Assembly (NCBI RefSeq): GCF_007989825.1
Contig: NZ_BJUA01000001.1
Coordinates: 62,001 to 126,000 of the forward strand
Origin: Cellulomonas persica
Lineage (GTDB): Bacteria > Actinomycetota > Actinomycetes > Actinomycetales > Cellulomonadaceae
DNA: 64,000 nucleotides
Direction: 5' to 3'
Shown here: positions 7,904 to 17,151 of the stretch, one piece after another
Layout: every line of letters begins with the position of its first letter
Numbering within the stretch: the first letter of the stretch is position 1
The notes under the pieces: model-generated
Seen by the model: only the letters and a program-made list of their open reading frames with translations
Database searches by the model: none
Told to the model about the DNA's origin: nothing
Translations under genes and position numbers: made by a program

Positions 7904-8971
7904 ATGCCCACGCCTGCCCTGCCGGACCCGTCAGCCGCCACCACGCCCGCGTCGCGCCGGTCCCGCGCGCTGCGCGTCGCGCTCCCGCTCGTCGTCACGC
8001 CCCTGCTCGCGCTCGCGGGGTGCGCCGACGAGGGGACGCCCTCGGCCGCGCCGACGACGAGCGCACCCGGCGCGGCGAGCACCACCGCACCGGCGTCGAC
8101 GTTCCCGGTCACGGTCGACAACTGCGGCACCGAGGTCACGTTCGACGCGCCGCCCGAGCGGATCGTGACGATCAAGTCCTCGACCGCCGAGCTCGTCGCC
8201 GCGCTCGGCGCCGCCGACCGGCTCGTCGGGACCGCGTTCAGCGACGGCCCGCCGCCCGCCGACCTGGCGCCGGCGCTGGCCGACGTGCCCGTCATCTCCG
8301 AGAAGGTCCCCGGCCAGGAGGCGCTGCTCGCGCTCGAGCCCGACCTCGTCTACGGGGGCTGGGAGTCGAACTTCTCGGCGGACGGCGTCGGTGAGCGCGA
8401 CGTGCTCGCGGGGTACGACATCGCGACGTACGTCTCGCCCTCGGCGTGCAAGGAGCCCGGGTACCAGCCCGACCCGCTCACGTTCGACGACGTGTTCGAC
8501 GAGGTCCGGGAGGCGGGCGCCGTGCTCGGGGAGCCGGCCGCGGCCGAGGAGGTCGTCGCCGCGCAGCAGGCCACGCTCGACGCCGTCGAGCCGCTCGCCG
8601 GCCAGAGCGTCGTGTGGTGGTCGTCGGGTACGGACACGCCGTTCGTCGGCGCGGGCATCGGCGCACCGCAGATGATGCTCGAGGCCGCCGGCCTGACGAA
8701 CGTGTTCGCCGGCGTGCACGACACGTGGGCCTCGGTCGGCTGGGAGGAGGTCGTGGCGGCCGATCCGGACGTGCTCGTCCTGGTCGACTCGGTGTGGAAC
8801 ACCGCCGAGAACAAGAAGGCGGCGCTCGCGGCCAACCCGGCGACGGCCGCGCTCGACGCGGTGCGCGAGGAGCGTTACGTCGTCGTCCCGTTCGCGGCGT
8901 CCGAGGCGGGTGTGCGCAACGCGGACACCGTCGCGGACCTCGTCGCCCAGGTCACGGCGCTGGGAGGCTGA
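7904..8971 (+). CDS. ABC importer substrate-binding lipoprotein, putative F420-0 binding
   Basis: A 355-residue secreted binding protein of the BtuF/FhuD type. A long n-region with Arg residues, a hydrophobic stretch (VALPLVVTPLLALAGC) and a lipobox with Cys40 mark a lipoprotein, followed by a Ser/Thr/Ala linker. Two lobes of a periplasmic-binding protein III fold follow (ERIVTIKSSTAELVAALG; LALEPDLVYGG; WEEVVAADPDVLVLVDS). It is the first gene of a lipoprotein-permease-ATPase cassette. In actinobacteria such a cassette has been proposed to import F420-0, the F420 precursor lacking its glutamate tail; the cofE-containing operon 2 kb downstream supports this. Cobalamin or siderophore uptake is the alternative. 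Ribosome binding site GGAG at 7895-7898. Confidence 0.82.
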   Translation: MPTPALPDPSAATTPASRRSRALRVALPLVVTPLLALAGCADEGTPSAAPTTSAPGAASTTAPASTFPVTVDNCGTEVTFDAPPERIVTIKSSTAELVAALGAADRLVGTAFSDGPPPADLAPALADVPVISEKVPGQEALLALEPDLVYGGWESNFSADGVGERDVLAGYDIATYVSPSACKEPGYQPDPLTFDDVFDEVREAGAVLGEPAAAEEVVAAQQATLDAVEPLAGQSVVWWSSGTDTPFVGAGIGAPQMMLEAAGLTNVFAGVHDTWASVGWEEVVAADPDVLVLVDSVWNTAENKKAALAANPATAALDAVREERYVVVPFAASEAGVRNADTVADLVAQVTALGG

Positions 8972-8979
8972 CCCGCCCG

Positions 8980-10194
8980 GTGCCGACCCCGCCCCCCGAC
9001 CGCCCCGAGGACCGACCGGTCGACCCGTCCGCCGACCCTGCCGTCGCGCGCGCGGGCGAGCGTGCGACGGACCAGGCGACGCACCCGTTCACACCGCGGC
9101 GCGCCGTCGCCACCGTGCGACGCGCCGACCCCGCGGGGGGCGACGCCGCACGGCCGACCCGGACCGTGCAGCCGGGTCCCGTGCGCAGGCCAGCGCTCGC
9201 GGTGCTGCTCGGTGTCGGGGGCGCGGCGCTCGTCGTGAGCCTGCTCGTCGCGGTGACGATCGGACCCGCCGACCTGGGAGTCGGCGAGGTCGCGCGCGTC
9301 GTCGGTCACCACCTCGGGCTCGTCGACGGCGTCCCGCGCCTGCACGACGCGATCGTGTGGGACCTGCGGCTGCCGCGCGTGCTCACCGCCGCCGCGGTCG
9401 GCGCGGGGCTCGCCGCCGCGGGCGCGGTCATGCAGTCGCTGACACGCAACCCCCTCGCCGACCCGTACCTGCTGGGTCTGTCGTCGGGAGCGTCGCTCGG
9501 TGCCGTCGCGGTGCTCGTCCTGGGTGTCGCGGTGCTGCTGCCCGCGGCCGCGTTCGTCGGGGCGATCGCGGCGCTCGTCGCGACCCTCGCGCTCGCCCGC
9601 ACCGGCGGCACGGTGACACCCACGCGCGCGGTGCTCGCGGGCCTCGCGGTGTCGCAGCTCGCGGCCGCCGCGACGTCGTTCGTCATCTTCTGGACCGCGA
9701 CCGGCGACTCCTACCGCGAGATCCTGTCGTGGCTCATGGGCTCGCTCGCAGGCACCACGTGGACGTCGGTCGCGATCGCGGGCGGTGCGCTGCTCGTCGT
9801 CGGGAGCGTGCTCGTGGCGACCGCGTCGCGGCTCGACGCGTTCACGTTCGGCGACACGGCGGCGGCGGCGCTCGGCATCGACGTGGACCGCACGCGGTGG
9901 ACGCTCATGACGCTCGTCGCGCTGCTGACCGGGGCGCTCGTCGCCGTGAGCGGCGCGATCGGGTTCGTCGGCCTCGTGCTGCCGCACGCCGTCTCGGTGC
10001 TGACCGGACCCGCGCACCGGCGGCTCCTGCCGGTGGCGGCGGTGACCGGCGCGGTGTTCCTCGTGTGGGCCGACACGCTCGCGCGCACGGTGTTCGCGCC
10101 CCGGGAGATCCCCGTCGGCATCGTCACCGCGCTCGTCGGCGTCCCGGTGTTCGCGCTGATCCTGCGTCGCGGGCGGGGTGCGGCATGGAGCTGA
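8980..10194 (+). CDS. ABC importer permease (FecCD/BtuC family), putative F420-0
   Basis: A FecCD-family membrane permease with about ten hydrophobic helices from residue 70 on. Family landmarks are LRLPRVLTAAAVGAGLAAAGAV near the first helix pair, the NPLADPYLLGLSSGASLG segment, and the VGLVLPHAVSVLTGPAHR cytoplasmic loop that docks the ATPase. The start is uncertain: GTG 8980, 9 nt after the preceding stop and behind GGGAGG (8962-8967), gives 404 residues with a disordered 65-residue extension, while GTG 9181 gives 337 residues, closer to family length. Its last 10 nt overlap the ATPase gene. The import substrate is inferred from the neighbourhood only. Confidence 0.85.
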   Translation: MPTPPPDRPEDRPVDPSADPAVARAGERATDQATHPFTPRRAVATVRRADPAGGDAARPTRTVQPGPVRRPALAVLLGVGGAALVVSLLVAVTIGPADLGVGEVARVVGHHLGLVDGVPRLHDAIVWDLRLPRVLTAAAVGAGLAAAGAVMQSLTRNPLADPYLLGLSSGASLGAVAVLVLGVAVLLPAAAFVGAIAALVATLALARTGGTVTPTRAVLAGLAVSQLAAAATSFVIFWTATGDSYREILSWLMGSLAGTTWTSVAIAGGALLVVGSVLVATASRLDAFTFGDTAAAALGIDVDRTRWTLMTLVALLTGALVAVSGAIGFVGLVLPHAVSVLTGPAHRRLLPVAAVTGAVFLVWADTLARTVFAPREIPVGIVTALVGVPVFALILRRGRGAAWS

Positions 10195-11018
10195 CGATCG
10201 CGGGTGTCGGCGCGCGGCTCGGCGGGCGCTGGGTGGTCGACGGCGTCGATGCGACCCCGCCCGACGGTGCGCTGACCGGGCTGCTCGGGCCCAACGGCGC
10301 GGGCAAGACCACGCTGCTGCGGCTCGTCGCCGGCATCCTGCCGCCCGACGCGGGCGCGGTGCTCGTGCCGGGCGACGAGGCTGCGACCGCCAGACCCCAG
10401 GCCGCGGGTTCCCCGGCCACGCCCGAGCACGTCCCCGTGCACATGCTCGACCGGCGTCGCCGGGCGCGCCGCGTGGCCCTGCTCGAGCAGGAGTCGAGCG
10501 CGACCGTGCCGCTGACCGTGCGCGAGGTCGTCGCCCTCGGCCGCATCCCGTTCCGCACGCTGTGGGGCTCGGACCCCGACGACGCCGCGGTCGACCGCGC
10601 CCTGGCCGCCGCGACCGCCGAGCACCTGGCCGACCGCGCGTGGTCGACGCTCTCGGGCGGCGAGCGCCAGCGTGTGCACATCGCGCGCGCCCTCGCGCAG
10701 CAGCCCGAGCTCCTGCTGCTCGACGAGCCGACGAACCACCTCGACGTGTCCGCGCAGCTCTCGCTGCTCGCGTTCGTCCGCGACCTGGGCGTCACGACGG
10801 TCGCGGCGCTGCACGACCTCAACCTCGCGGCCGCGTTCTGCGCGCACGTGCTCGTGCTCAACCACGGCCGGCTCGTGGCCGCCGGTCCCCCGGCCGAGGT
10901 CCTGACCCCCGAGCTCCTGCGCGAGGTCTACGACGTCGACGCGGCCGTCCTCACGCACCCCGTCACGGGCCGCCCGGTGATCGCCCTGTCCGACACCGGC
11001 CCCGACCGGTCGCGCTGA
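10185..11018 (+). CDS. ABC importer ATPase (BtuD/FecE-like), putative F420-0
   Basis: A 277-residue cytoplasmic ATPase energising the preceding permease. It has Walker A GPNGAGKTT (about residue 38), signature LSGGERQRVHIARAL, Walker B LLLLDEPTNHLDV and an H-loop ALHDLN, as in FecE/BtuD proteins. An insertion rich in charged residues (about 65-95, including HMLDRRRRARRVAL) precedes the Q-loop LEQESSATVPLTV and is unusual in length. The ATG overlaps the permease gene by 10 nt, so translation is coupled. It closes the three-gene cassette. Confidence 0.88.
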   Translation: MELTIAGVGARLGGRWVVDGVDATPPDGALTGLLGPNGAGKTTLLRLVAGILPPDAGAVLVPGDEAATARPQAAGSPATPEHVPVHMLDRRRRARRVALLEQESSATVPLTVREVVALGRIPFRTLWGSDPDDAAVDRALAAATAEHLADRAWSTLSGGERQRVHIARALAQQPELLLLDEPTNHLDVSAQLSLLAFVRDLGVTTVAALHDLNLAAAFCAHVLVLNHGRLVAAGPPAEVLTPELLREVYDVDAAVLTHPVTGRPVIALSDTGPDRSR

Positions 11019-11083
11019 CCCGTCGCCGTGCCCGACCTCGGGATGCCGGGACACGGCGGGCGCGCTCGCGCGAGGATGGGCGC

Positions 11084-11662
11084 ATGACGCTCTGGATGAC
11101 CGGTGACGCGGCCGCGGACCGGCTGCTCGACTACGACCCGTTCGCGCTCCTGATCGGGATGCTGCTGGACCAGCAGTACCCGATGGAGGCGGCGTTCGCG
11201 GGGCCGGCCAAGATCCTCGACCGGCTCGGGACGCTGTCGCCCGAGACGATCGCGCACGCCGACCCGGACGAGTTCTCGACGTTGTGCGCGACGCCCCCGG
11301 CCGTGCACCGCTACCCCGGCTCGATGGCGGGGCGCATCCAGGCGGTCGCCCGCGCGGTCGTCGACGAGTACGACGGCGACGTCACGCGGATCTGGACGCA
11401 GGACGACCCTGACGGCGCCACGGTGCTCAAGCGGCTCAAGGCGCTGCCGGGATTCGGCGAGCAGAAGGCCAGGATCTTCCTCGCCCTGCTCGGCAAGCAG
11501 CGCGGCGTGCAGCCGGCCGGGTGGCGCGAGGCCGCAGGTGCGTACGGCGAGGACGGCTCGCGGCGCTCGATCGCCGACGTCACGGACGCCACCTCGCTCC
11601 AGCAGGTCCGGGAGACGAAGAAGGCGGCCAAGGCCGCCGCGAAGGCCACGAAGGCGGGCTGA
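11084..11662 (+). CDS. HhH-GPD-type base excision protein, uncharacterised actinobacterial family
   Basis: A 192-residue protein of the helix-hairpin-helix GPD superfamily of DNA glycosylases. The segment FALLIGMLLDQQYPMEAAFAGP resembles the N-terminal helices of these enzymes, and the hairpin LPGFGEQKARIFLALLGK matches the HhH motif. The catalytic Asp normally found shortly after the hairpin is not obvious; there is no Fe-S cluster loop, and the C-terminus is a Lys/Ala-rich tail (KKAAKAAAKATKAG) that could bind DNA. Actinobacteria carry a conserved uncharacterised family of this size. GAGGAT (11072-11077) 6 nt before the ATG suggests a leaderless transcript. Confidence 0.82.
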   Translation: MTLWMTGDAAADRLLDYDPFALLIGMLLDQQYPMEAAFAGPAKILDRLGTLSPETIAHADPDEFSTLCATPPAVHRYPGSMAGRIQAVARAVVDEYDGDVTRIWTQDDPDGATVLKRLKALPGFGEQKARIFLALLGKQRGVQPAGWREAAGAYGEDGSRRSIADVTDATSLQQVRETKKAAKAAAKATKAG

Positions 11663-11663
11663 G

Positions 11664-12167
11664 ATGACCTCACGACGTGTGACGCTCGCGCTCGTCGGCA
11701 TGCTCGGGCTGGTCGGCACGACGGGCCTGCTGGGGGCGTGCGGCGACGACGAGGATGACACCGCCGGGTACGGGCACGTCGAGGTCAGCGACCTGCCCGA
11801 GGGCGACACGGTGCACTTCACCGCGGCGCCGCAGGAGGTCACCGCCGAGCTCGTGCTCCACGAGAACGGGTGCGTCAACGTGCTGGTCGACGGTGTCGAA
11901 CGGCACCCGCTGTGGCCGGACGGCACGAGCGTGGCGGACCAGGGCGACGGGCGGTACCGCGTGACGCTCCCGTCGGGCACGACGCTCGAGGCCGACGAGG
12001 CCCGCGGCGACCGGTTCACCGCGCAGGGCGTGATCGACGACGCCAACATCCCGCTCGTCGAGTCCGACGCGCAGGGCAAGGTCGGTTCGCTCCTGGCGTT
12101 CTGCGAGGCCCCGGGTGACCCGGTGGCGTTCGCCGACGCCGGCACGATCGCACCCGTCGCGGGCTGA
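11664..12167 (+). CDS. Predicted lipoprotein, unknown function
   Basis: A 167-residue exported protein that starts 1 nt after the preceding stop. The signal peptide ends in a lipobox LLGAC with the lipidated Cys at residue 26, followed by an acidic stretch (GDDEDD). The mature part is rich in beta strands with two Cys residues (about 72 and 151) that could pair outside the cell. It contains no motif I recognise. Close packing with the HhH protein suggests co-transcription rather than shared function. Confidence 0.75.
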   Translation: MTSRRVTLALVGMLGLVGTTGLLGACGDDEDDTAGYGHVEVSDLPEGDTVHFTAAPQEVTAELVLHENGCVNVLVDGVERHPLWPDGTSVADQGDGRYRVTLPSGTTLEADEARGDRFTAQGVIDDANIPLVESDAQGKVGSLLAFCEAPGDPVAFADAGTIAPVAG

Positions 12168-12214
12168 CCGCACCGGCCCGGAACGCCGGCGCACCGGGCA
12201 CAGCGGCGTCGGGC

Positions 12215-13426
12215 TCAGTCGAGGAGCGTGGCCTTCGCGGCGACGACGCGCTGCCACGCCGTCTCGACCTTGGCGCGGAACCCGTCGTCGACGCGCGCCA
12301 GGTGGACGACCGCCTGCACCATCTCGGGCGCGACGTCCGGCACCTTCGAGACGAGCACGAGGTCGACGCCCGCGTCGATCGCCGAGATCGCGCGGTCGGC
12401 CGGTGACCAGGCGTGCACCTGCTCGGCGCCGGACAGGTCGTCGGTGATGACCAGCCCGTCGAAGCCCAGGTCGCCGCGCAGCAGGTCGGTGACCACGGCG
12501 GGCGAGAACGCCGCCGGCTGGTCGGGGTCGATCCGGGAGTACACCGCGGTCGAGACCATGACGAGCTCGGCGCCCGCGTCGATGCCCGAGCTGAACACGT
12601 CGATCTGCTCGTCGTCGGTCGTGGTCACGTCGTCGACGACGTCCGCCGTGCTGTCCGTGTCCGCGGTGACCCGGCCCAGGCCCGGGAAGTGCTTGATCGC
12701 GACCGCGACCCCCGCGTCCCGTAGTCCCGCGGAGAACGCGTTCGCGTGCGTCGTCACCGACTCGGGGGTCGTGCCGTAGTTGCGCTGCAGCGCACCCACG
12801 GGCGGGTTGTCGGCCTGCGTCCCGTCCGGGACGAGGTCCATCACGGGCGCCAGGTCCAGGTTCACGCCGGCCGCGGCGAGCTGCGCTCCCCAGCCCGCGG
12901 CGCGCTCGCGCAGCTCGGCGACGTCCCACGTCGCCTGCTCGGTCGCCGCGGGGACGTCGTCGAACCCGGCACCGCGCAGCACCTGCACCGTGCCGCCCTC
13001 CTGGTCCGTCGAGACCAGCATGGGCGTGCCGTTCGTCGTCTGCGGTCCGACGAGGTCGGTGTACCGCTCGACGAGCGCCCGCACGTCGTCGACGCCCGCG
13101 CTGCTGCGGCCGTGCAGGAACAGGTTGCCGACGTGGTCCTGCACGATCGCCTCGCGGCTGACGTCCGCCGGGTCCGTCACGTCCACGCCGACGACGAACA
13201 GCTGGCCGACCTTCTGCTCGAGCGTCCACCCGTCGTCGGTGGGTGCGGGGCTCGGCGTGGGTGCGCTCGGGCGCGCGGTCGGCGTGAGGGTGGACCGGCT
13301 CGTGGGCGCGCCGGGGGGCGACGGCGACGCCGAGCGGTCGTGGCCGAGCACCACGGCGGCCACGGTGACCGCGCCCGCCACCAGGACCACCGCGACGAGC
13401 AGCGCGACCTTCTCGGCGCGTCTCAC
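12215..13426 (-). CDS. Membrane-anchored GH3 hydrolase, NagZ-like but lacking the His dyad
   Basis: A 403-residue glycoside hydrolase family 3 protein. A single N-terminal hydrophobic segment (residues 8-29) and a Ser/Pro/Thr linker tether it outside the membrane. The GH3 barrel shows [17 protein letters not shown], the substrate-binding KHFPGLG and the nucleophile Asp in LVITDDLSG. In NagZ N-acetylglucosaminidases the sequence after KHFPG contains an Asp-Ser-His dyad; here it reads [13 protein letters not shown] with no His, so chemistry or specificity may differ. Its GTG overlaps the cofE stop by 4 nt (GTGA), making it the third gene of an F420-related operon, which is an odd partner. Confidence 0.88.
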   Translation of the reverse strand: MRRAEKVALLVAVVLVAGAVTVAAVVLGHDRSASPSPPGAPTSRSTLTPTARPSAPTPSPAPTDDGWTLEQKVGQLFVVGVDVTDPADVSREAIVQDHVGNLFLHGRSSAGVDDVRALVERYTDLVGPQTTNGTPMLVSTDQEGGTVQVLRGAGFDDVPAATEQATWDVAELRERAAGWGAQLAAAGVNLDLAPVMDLVPDGTQADNPPVGALQRNYGTTPESVTTHANAFSAGLRDAGVAVAIKHFPGLGRVTADTDSTADVVDDVTTTDDEQIDVFSSGIDAGAELVMVSTAVYSRIDPDQPAAFSPAVVTDLLRGDLGFDGLVITDDLSGAEQVHAWSPADRAISAIDAGVDLVLVSKVPDVAPEMVQAVVHLARVDDGFRAKVETAWQRVVAAKATLLD

Positions 13427-14247
13427 GGGCTGCCGGGCGTCGAGGGGTCGTCGCCCGGCGCGCGCCCGTCGAGCGCGTCCTTCCAGCCCTGCGCGTACGC
13501 CTCGGCGCTGCCCTGCCGGAACATGTCCTGCTCACCGACGCGCACGAGCACGCGTGCCCCGGGGCCGTCGTCGTCCGTCACGTGCTGCGCGAGCCCGCGC
13601 ACCACGGCCAGCGGCCGACCGCCGGCCTTGCCCTTGACGAGCTCGGCGGCCGCGGCGACCTCGTCGGCCACGGCCGTCACCGTCATGGTGAGCGGCCGGC
13701 CGAACGTGTCGGTCGCACCCCTCAGGTCGTCGAGCACGCGCACGCCCGCGGCGCCGATCGCGATGTCCGTCACGCCGTCCCGCCAGGGCCGCCCAGCGGT
13801 GTCCGTGACGAGCACGCCGACCCGCACGCCGAACGCCTCGGCGATCCCGGCGCGCAGCGCCCGCGCGCTCGCGTCCGGGTCGACCGGCAGCAGGAGCACC
13901 GTGCCCTCGGGCGTGTTGCTCGCGTCGACGCCGGCCGCCGCCATGACCAGGCCGAGCCGGTTCTCGACGATGCGCGTGACGCCCGTGGCGTGCTCGCGCG
14001 TCGCGACGACGCGCACGGTCTCGGCGGTGATCGCCTGCTCGCGGTCGTCGGCCGCGACCACGCGGCCCTCGGCCTTGGAGACGACCTTCGAGGTCAGGAC
14101 GAGCACGTCGCCGTCCGCGAGCGCGCGGTCCGGCCGGGCACGCGCGTCGTCCGCGAGCAGCGCGACGAGCAGGCCGACGAGGTCGTCGCCGGGTGCGATC
14201 TCCGGCAGCCCGTCGGGCGCCCACACCCGCAGCTCGTCGGCGCTCAC
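13423..14247 (-). CDS. cofE: Coenzyme F420-0:L-glutamate ligase
   Basis: A 274-residue CofE/FbiB N-domain-type ligase that adds gamma-linked glutamates to F420-0 using GTP. Family features are an N-terminal [23 protein letters not shown], the VRIVENRLG-like [22 protein letters not shown], and [24 protein letters not shown]. The nitroreductase-like C-terminal domain of mycobacterial FbiB is absent, so this is the single-domain form. GTG start at 14247, 28 nt after the upstream oxidoreductase. The gene lies between an F420-dependent oxidoreductase and a GH3 gene in one operon. No fbiA, fbiC or cofC is in this window. Confidence 0.93.
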   Translation of the reverse strand: MSADELRVWAPDGLPEIAPGDDLVGLLVALLADDARARPDRALADGDVLVLTSKVVSKAEGRVVAADDREQAITAETVRVVATREHATGVTRIVENRLGLVMAAAGVDASNTPEGTVLLLPVDPDASARALRAGIAEAFGVRVGVLVTDTAGRPWRDGVTDIAIGAAGVRVLDDLRGATDTFGRPLTMTVTAVADEVAAAAELVKGKAGGRPLAVVRGLAQHVTDDDGPGARVLVRVGEQDMFRQGSAEAYAQGWKDALDGRAPGDDPSTPGSP

Positions 14248-14275
14248 AGCACCACCCTGGTCAGCCCGTCCTCGC

Positions 14276-15292
14276 TCACCGGACGAGCTTCGGCAGCACC
14301 TGCTCGCCGAACGTCTCGATCCACTCGCGCTGGTTGCGCCCGACGTTGTGCAGGTAGATCCGGTCGAAGCCCAGGTCGACGTACTTCTGGATCGCAGCGC
14401 GGTGCACGTCCGGGTCGGACGAGATGACCATGCGGCCCTCGAAGTCCTCGGGGCGCACGAGGCGCGCCATCTGCTCGAGCTCGAACGGCGAGCGGATGTC
14501 GGCCTTCGGGAACTTCATGCCGCCGTTGGGCCACTCGTGCATCGCGTTCGCGAGCGCCTCCTCGTCGGTCGGCGCCCACGACAGGTGCACCTGCAGGACC
14601 TTCGGCAGGTCCTCCGGGTTGCGGCCGGACTCCTTGACTCCCTCGTGGAACCGGGAGAACAGGCCCTCGATCTTCTCGAGCGGCGCGCCGACGGTGATGA
14701 GGCCGTCCGCGTGCCGACCTGCGCGCTTGGCGGTGATCGGACCGGCTGTCGCGACGAGGATCGGCGGGGCGACCTCCGGCATGGTCCACAGGCGCGTGGA
14801 CTCCATCTTGTAGAACTCGCCGGAGTGCTTGACGTCCTTGCCCGCGAGCGAGGCGTGGAAGAGCTTCTTGATGATGTCGATGGCCTCGAACATCCGGTTG
14901 ATCCGCTCGGGCGCCTCGGGCCAGTACTGCGCGGTGATGTGCTCGTTGAGCGCCTCGCCCGAGCCGAGCCCGAGCCAGTGCCGTCCGGGGTACATCGCGG
15001 CGAGCGTCGCGCTCGCCTGCGCGACCATCGCGGGGTGCCAGCGGAACGTCGGCGCGGTCACGCCGGGTCCCATGTCGCCGTTCGTGCGCTCGCCGATCGC
15101 GGTGAGCACGTTCCACACGAACGCGGCCTGCCCCTGCGCGGGAACCCAGGGCTGGAAGTGGTCCGCCGCCATGACACCCGAGAAGCCGTGCTCCTCGGCG
15201 TACGCCGACAGCGCGACCGCCTCGGTCGGGTGGAACTGCTCGAGCATCGCCGCGTACCCGACCGTCAGGCCGGATGCCGTCACACCAGTCAC
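14276..15292 (-). CDS. F420-dependent LLM-class oxidoreductase, G6PDH-related
   Basis: A 338-residue TIM-barrel luciferase-like enzyme closely resembling the F420-dependent glucose-6-phosphate dehydrogenase-related clade. It shows [15 protein letters not shown], the HFQPWVP active-site segment, [24 protein letters not shown] and a C-terminal FGEQVLPKL. It would transfer hydride between a substrate and F420 in the cytoplasm; the natural substrate is unknown. It is the first gene of an operon with cofE, so cofactor maturation and use are co-expressed. GTG 15292 is used; GTG 15283 is also possible. A TAGGGT -10 candidate lies at 15350-15355 on the minus strand. Confidence 0.9.
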   Translation of the reverse strand: MTGVTASGLTVGYAAMLEQFHPTEAVALSAYAEEHGFSGVMAADHFQPWVPAQGQAAFVWNVLTAIGERTNGDMGPGVTAPTFRWHPAMVAQASATLAAMYPGRHWLGLGSGEALNEHITAQYWPEAPERINRMFEAIDIIKKLFHASLAGKDVKHSGEFYKMESTRLWTMPEVAPPILVATAGPITAKRAGRHADGLITVGAPLEKIEGLFSRFHEGVKESGRNPEDLPKVLQVHLSWAPTDEEALANAMHEWPNGGMKFPKADIRSPFELEQMARLVRPEDFEGRMVISSDPDVHRAAIQKYVDLGFDRIYLHNVGRNQREWIETFGEQVLPKLVR

Positions 15293-15412
15293 GTCGTCCT
15301 CGTTCTCGTCTCGCGGGTGGTCCGCAGCAGGTGCGTCCGTCCGCGCTCGACCCTAGTCCGCCGGTGTGACGATCGTGCGACGGGGGTCGCCGGCGACGCC
15401 CGTCGCGAGCCT

Positions 15413-16441
15413 CTACCGCGGCCCGGCCAGCGCACCCACCGGGACGTCCTGCGTCGACTCGGCGGCGTCGGCCGGCGCACCGCGGGTCGCCTCGTCCGAC
15501 ATCGGCGCCGGCGAGCCGGCGCGCAGCTCGCCGTCCGCCGCGGCGCCCGACCGCACGAGCGCGACCCCGCCGACGACGAGCACCGCGCCGACCAGCTGGA
15601 TCACGAGCGGTGCCTCGTCGAGCAGCAGCCACGCGAGCAGGACGGCGAACAGCACCTCCATGAGCGCGAGGAACGACGCGAGCCGCTCGCCGAGCAGCCG
15701 CACGGACACCGCGCTCACGCCGTACGCGAAGGCGGTGGGCACGGCGCCGACGACCAGCAGCGGCACGAACCACTCGACGTGCGCGCCGAGCACGTCGACC
15801 TGCACGCGCGGCGCCTCGACCGGCAGGATCCCGACGAGCGCTACCACGCTGACGGTGAGCGCGCCGACGAGCATCGCGGAGCCGGCCAGGCTCACGGGCG
15901 GCAGCGCGATGGGCCGGGCGGTCAGCGCGAAGTACGCGGCGTTGCCGATCGCCGCGGCGAACGCGAACACCAGGCCGAGCGCATCGAGCTCGAGCGAGCC
16001 GGTCACGTCCAGCACGAGCACGAGCCCGGCCATCGCGAGCGCCGCGCCGGCCAGCGTCGCGCGTGACGGCATGCGCCGCGTGCGGGACCACGACCAGCCC
16101 AGCAGGAGCAGCGGTCCCGTGTACTCGACGAGCAGCGCGACGGCGACGGGTAGCCGGTCCACCGCGAGGAAGTAGAACGTCGACGCCCCGGCCACGCCCA
16201 GCAGGCCGAGCGCGACGACCGTGCGCCACTCACGGCGCAACGCCGTGCGACGCCCGCGCAGCGCCCACGCGGCGGGTCCCGCCAGGAGCACCGTCCCGAG
16301 CCACAGACGCACCAGGATCGCCGCGCCGGGCGTCCACCCCGCGGCGAGCAAGGGCTTGACGACGGGACCGCTGGTGGCGAACGCGAGAGCGGCGACGAGG
16401 CCCGCGACGATCCCGGCGCTGCGCGCGCGTGTGCCCTGCAT
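15413..16441 (-). CDS. EamA/RhaT-family transporter
   Basis: A 342-residue membrane protein with about ten hydrophobic helices arranged as two EamA (DMT) repeats, e.g. GLVAALAFATSGPVVKPLL at the start of repeat 1 and LVFAFAAAIGNAAYFALT at the start of repeat 2, with a FLALMEVLFAVLLAWLLL helix near the end. Such proteins export amino acids or metabolites. The ATG at 16441 has a GAGGAG ribosome binding site; longer in-frame starts lack one. A hydrophilic tail of about 45 residues follows the last helix. Monocistronic; substrate not predictable. Confidence 0.88.
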   Translation of the reverse strand: MQGTRARSAGIVAGLVAALAFATSGPVVKPLLAAGWTPGAAILVRLWLGTVLLAGPAAWALRGRRTALRREWRTVVALGLLGVAGASTFYFLAVDRLPVAVALLVEYTGPLLLLGWSWSRTRRMPSRATLAGAALAMAGLVLVLDVTGSLELDALGLVFAFAAAIGNAAYFALTARPIALPPVSLAGSAMLVGALTVSVVALVGILPVEAPRVQVDVLGAHVEWFVPLLVVGAVPTAFAYGVSAVSVRLLGERLASFLALMEVLFAVLLAWLLLDEAPLVIQLVGAVLVVGGVALVRSGAAADGELRAGSPAPMSDEATRGAPADAAESTQDVPVGALAGPR

Positions 16442-16594
16442 GACGTGCTCCTCGCGGTGAACTGTGGGCTGCGCCCTGCGCGTTGCCCGACGCGCGCGGC
16501 CCCCCGCATGCTCGGGTGCCCACGCACGCGACATGTCAGGGGTCACAGGCTTCTATGCTCGTGACAGTAGGACCCGCGACCGTCAGGAGTCAAT

Positions 16595-17143
16595 GTGGTT
16601 TTCGCTCGTGACACCGAGGCCAACCTCCAGGCCGCGGTCGAGCTGGTCAACAGCGCACGGCGCCGCGACGGCCAAGACGCCCTCGCGAGCATCGACGACC
16701 TCGACGCGTTCTACCGCCGCTGGGCCTACTCGGTCCGCCACGACGGCGACGACGCCGAGCTCGCACAGGTGCACGACGCGCGTGCCGTCCTGGGCAGGCT
16801 CTGGGACGTCGACCGCGACGAGGCCGCCGCGCTGGTCAACACGATCCTGCGCGATGCGTCCGCAGTGCCGTTCCTGACCCGGCACGACGGCATGGACTGG
16901 CACCTGCACGCGACCGTCCCGGACGCGCCGCTCGCGACCGTCATGCTCGTCGAGACCGCGATGGGCGTCGCCGACGTCATCCGGTCCGACGAGTACGACC
17001 GCCTGCGGCGGTGTGCGGGTGAGGACTGCACCGCGGTGCTCGTCGACCTGTCACGCAACCGCTCGCGCCGGTTCTGCGACGTCAACAACTGCGGCAACCG
17101 CGCGCACGTGGCCGCCTACCGCGCGCGGCAGAGCACCGACTGA
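16595..17143 (+). CDS. CGNR zinc-finger / ABATE-domain protein
   Basis: A 182-residue putative stress regulator. The N-terminal ABATE-type helical domain is followed by a C-terminal treble-clef CGNR zinc finger: RRCAGEDCTAVLVD, then SRRFCDVNNCGNRAHVAAYRAR, with four Cys ligands. Such proteins are thought to be transcription factors with a ligand-binding N-domain. GTG 16595 is preceded by CAGGAG; the overlapping ATG is out of frame. It is divergent from the EamA transporter and could regulate it, a neighbourhood inference only. Confidence 0.88.
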   Translation: MVFARDTEANLQAAVELVNSARRRDGQDALASIDDLDAFYRRWAYSVRHDGDDAELAQVHDARAVLGRLWDVDRDEAAALVNTILRDASAVPFLTRHDGMDWHLHATVPDAPLATVMLVETAMGVADVIRSDEYDRLRRCAGEDCTAVLVDLSRNRSRRFCDVNNCGNRAHVAAYRARQSTD

Positions 17144-17151
17144 GCCGGCGT

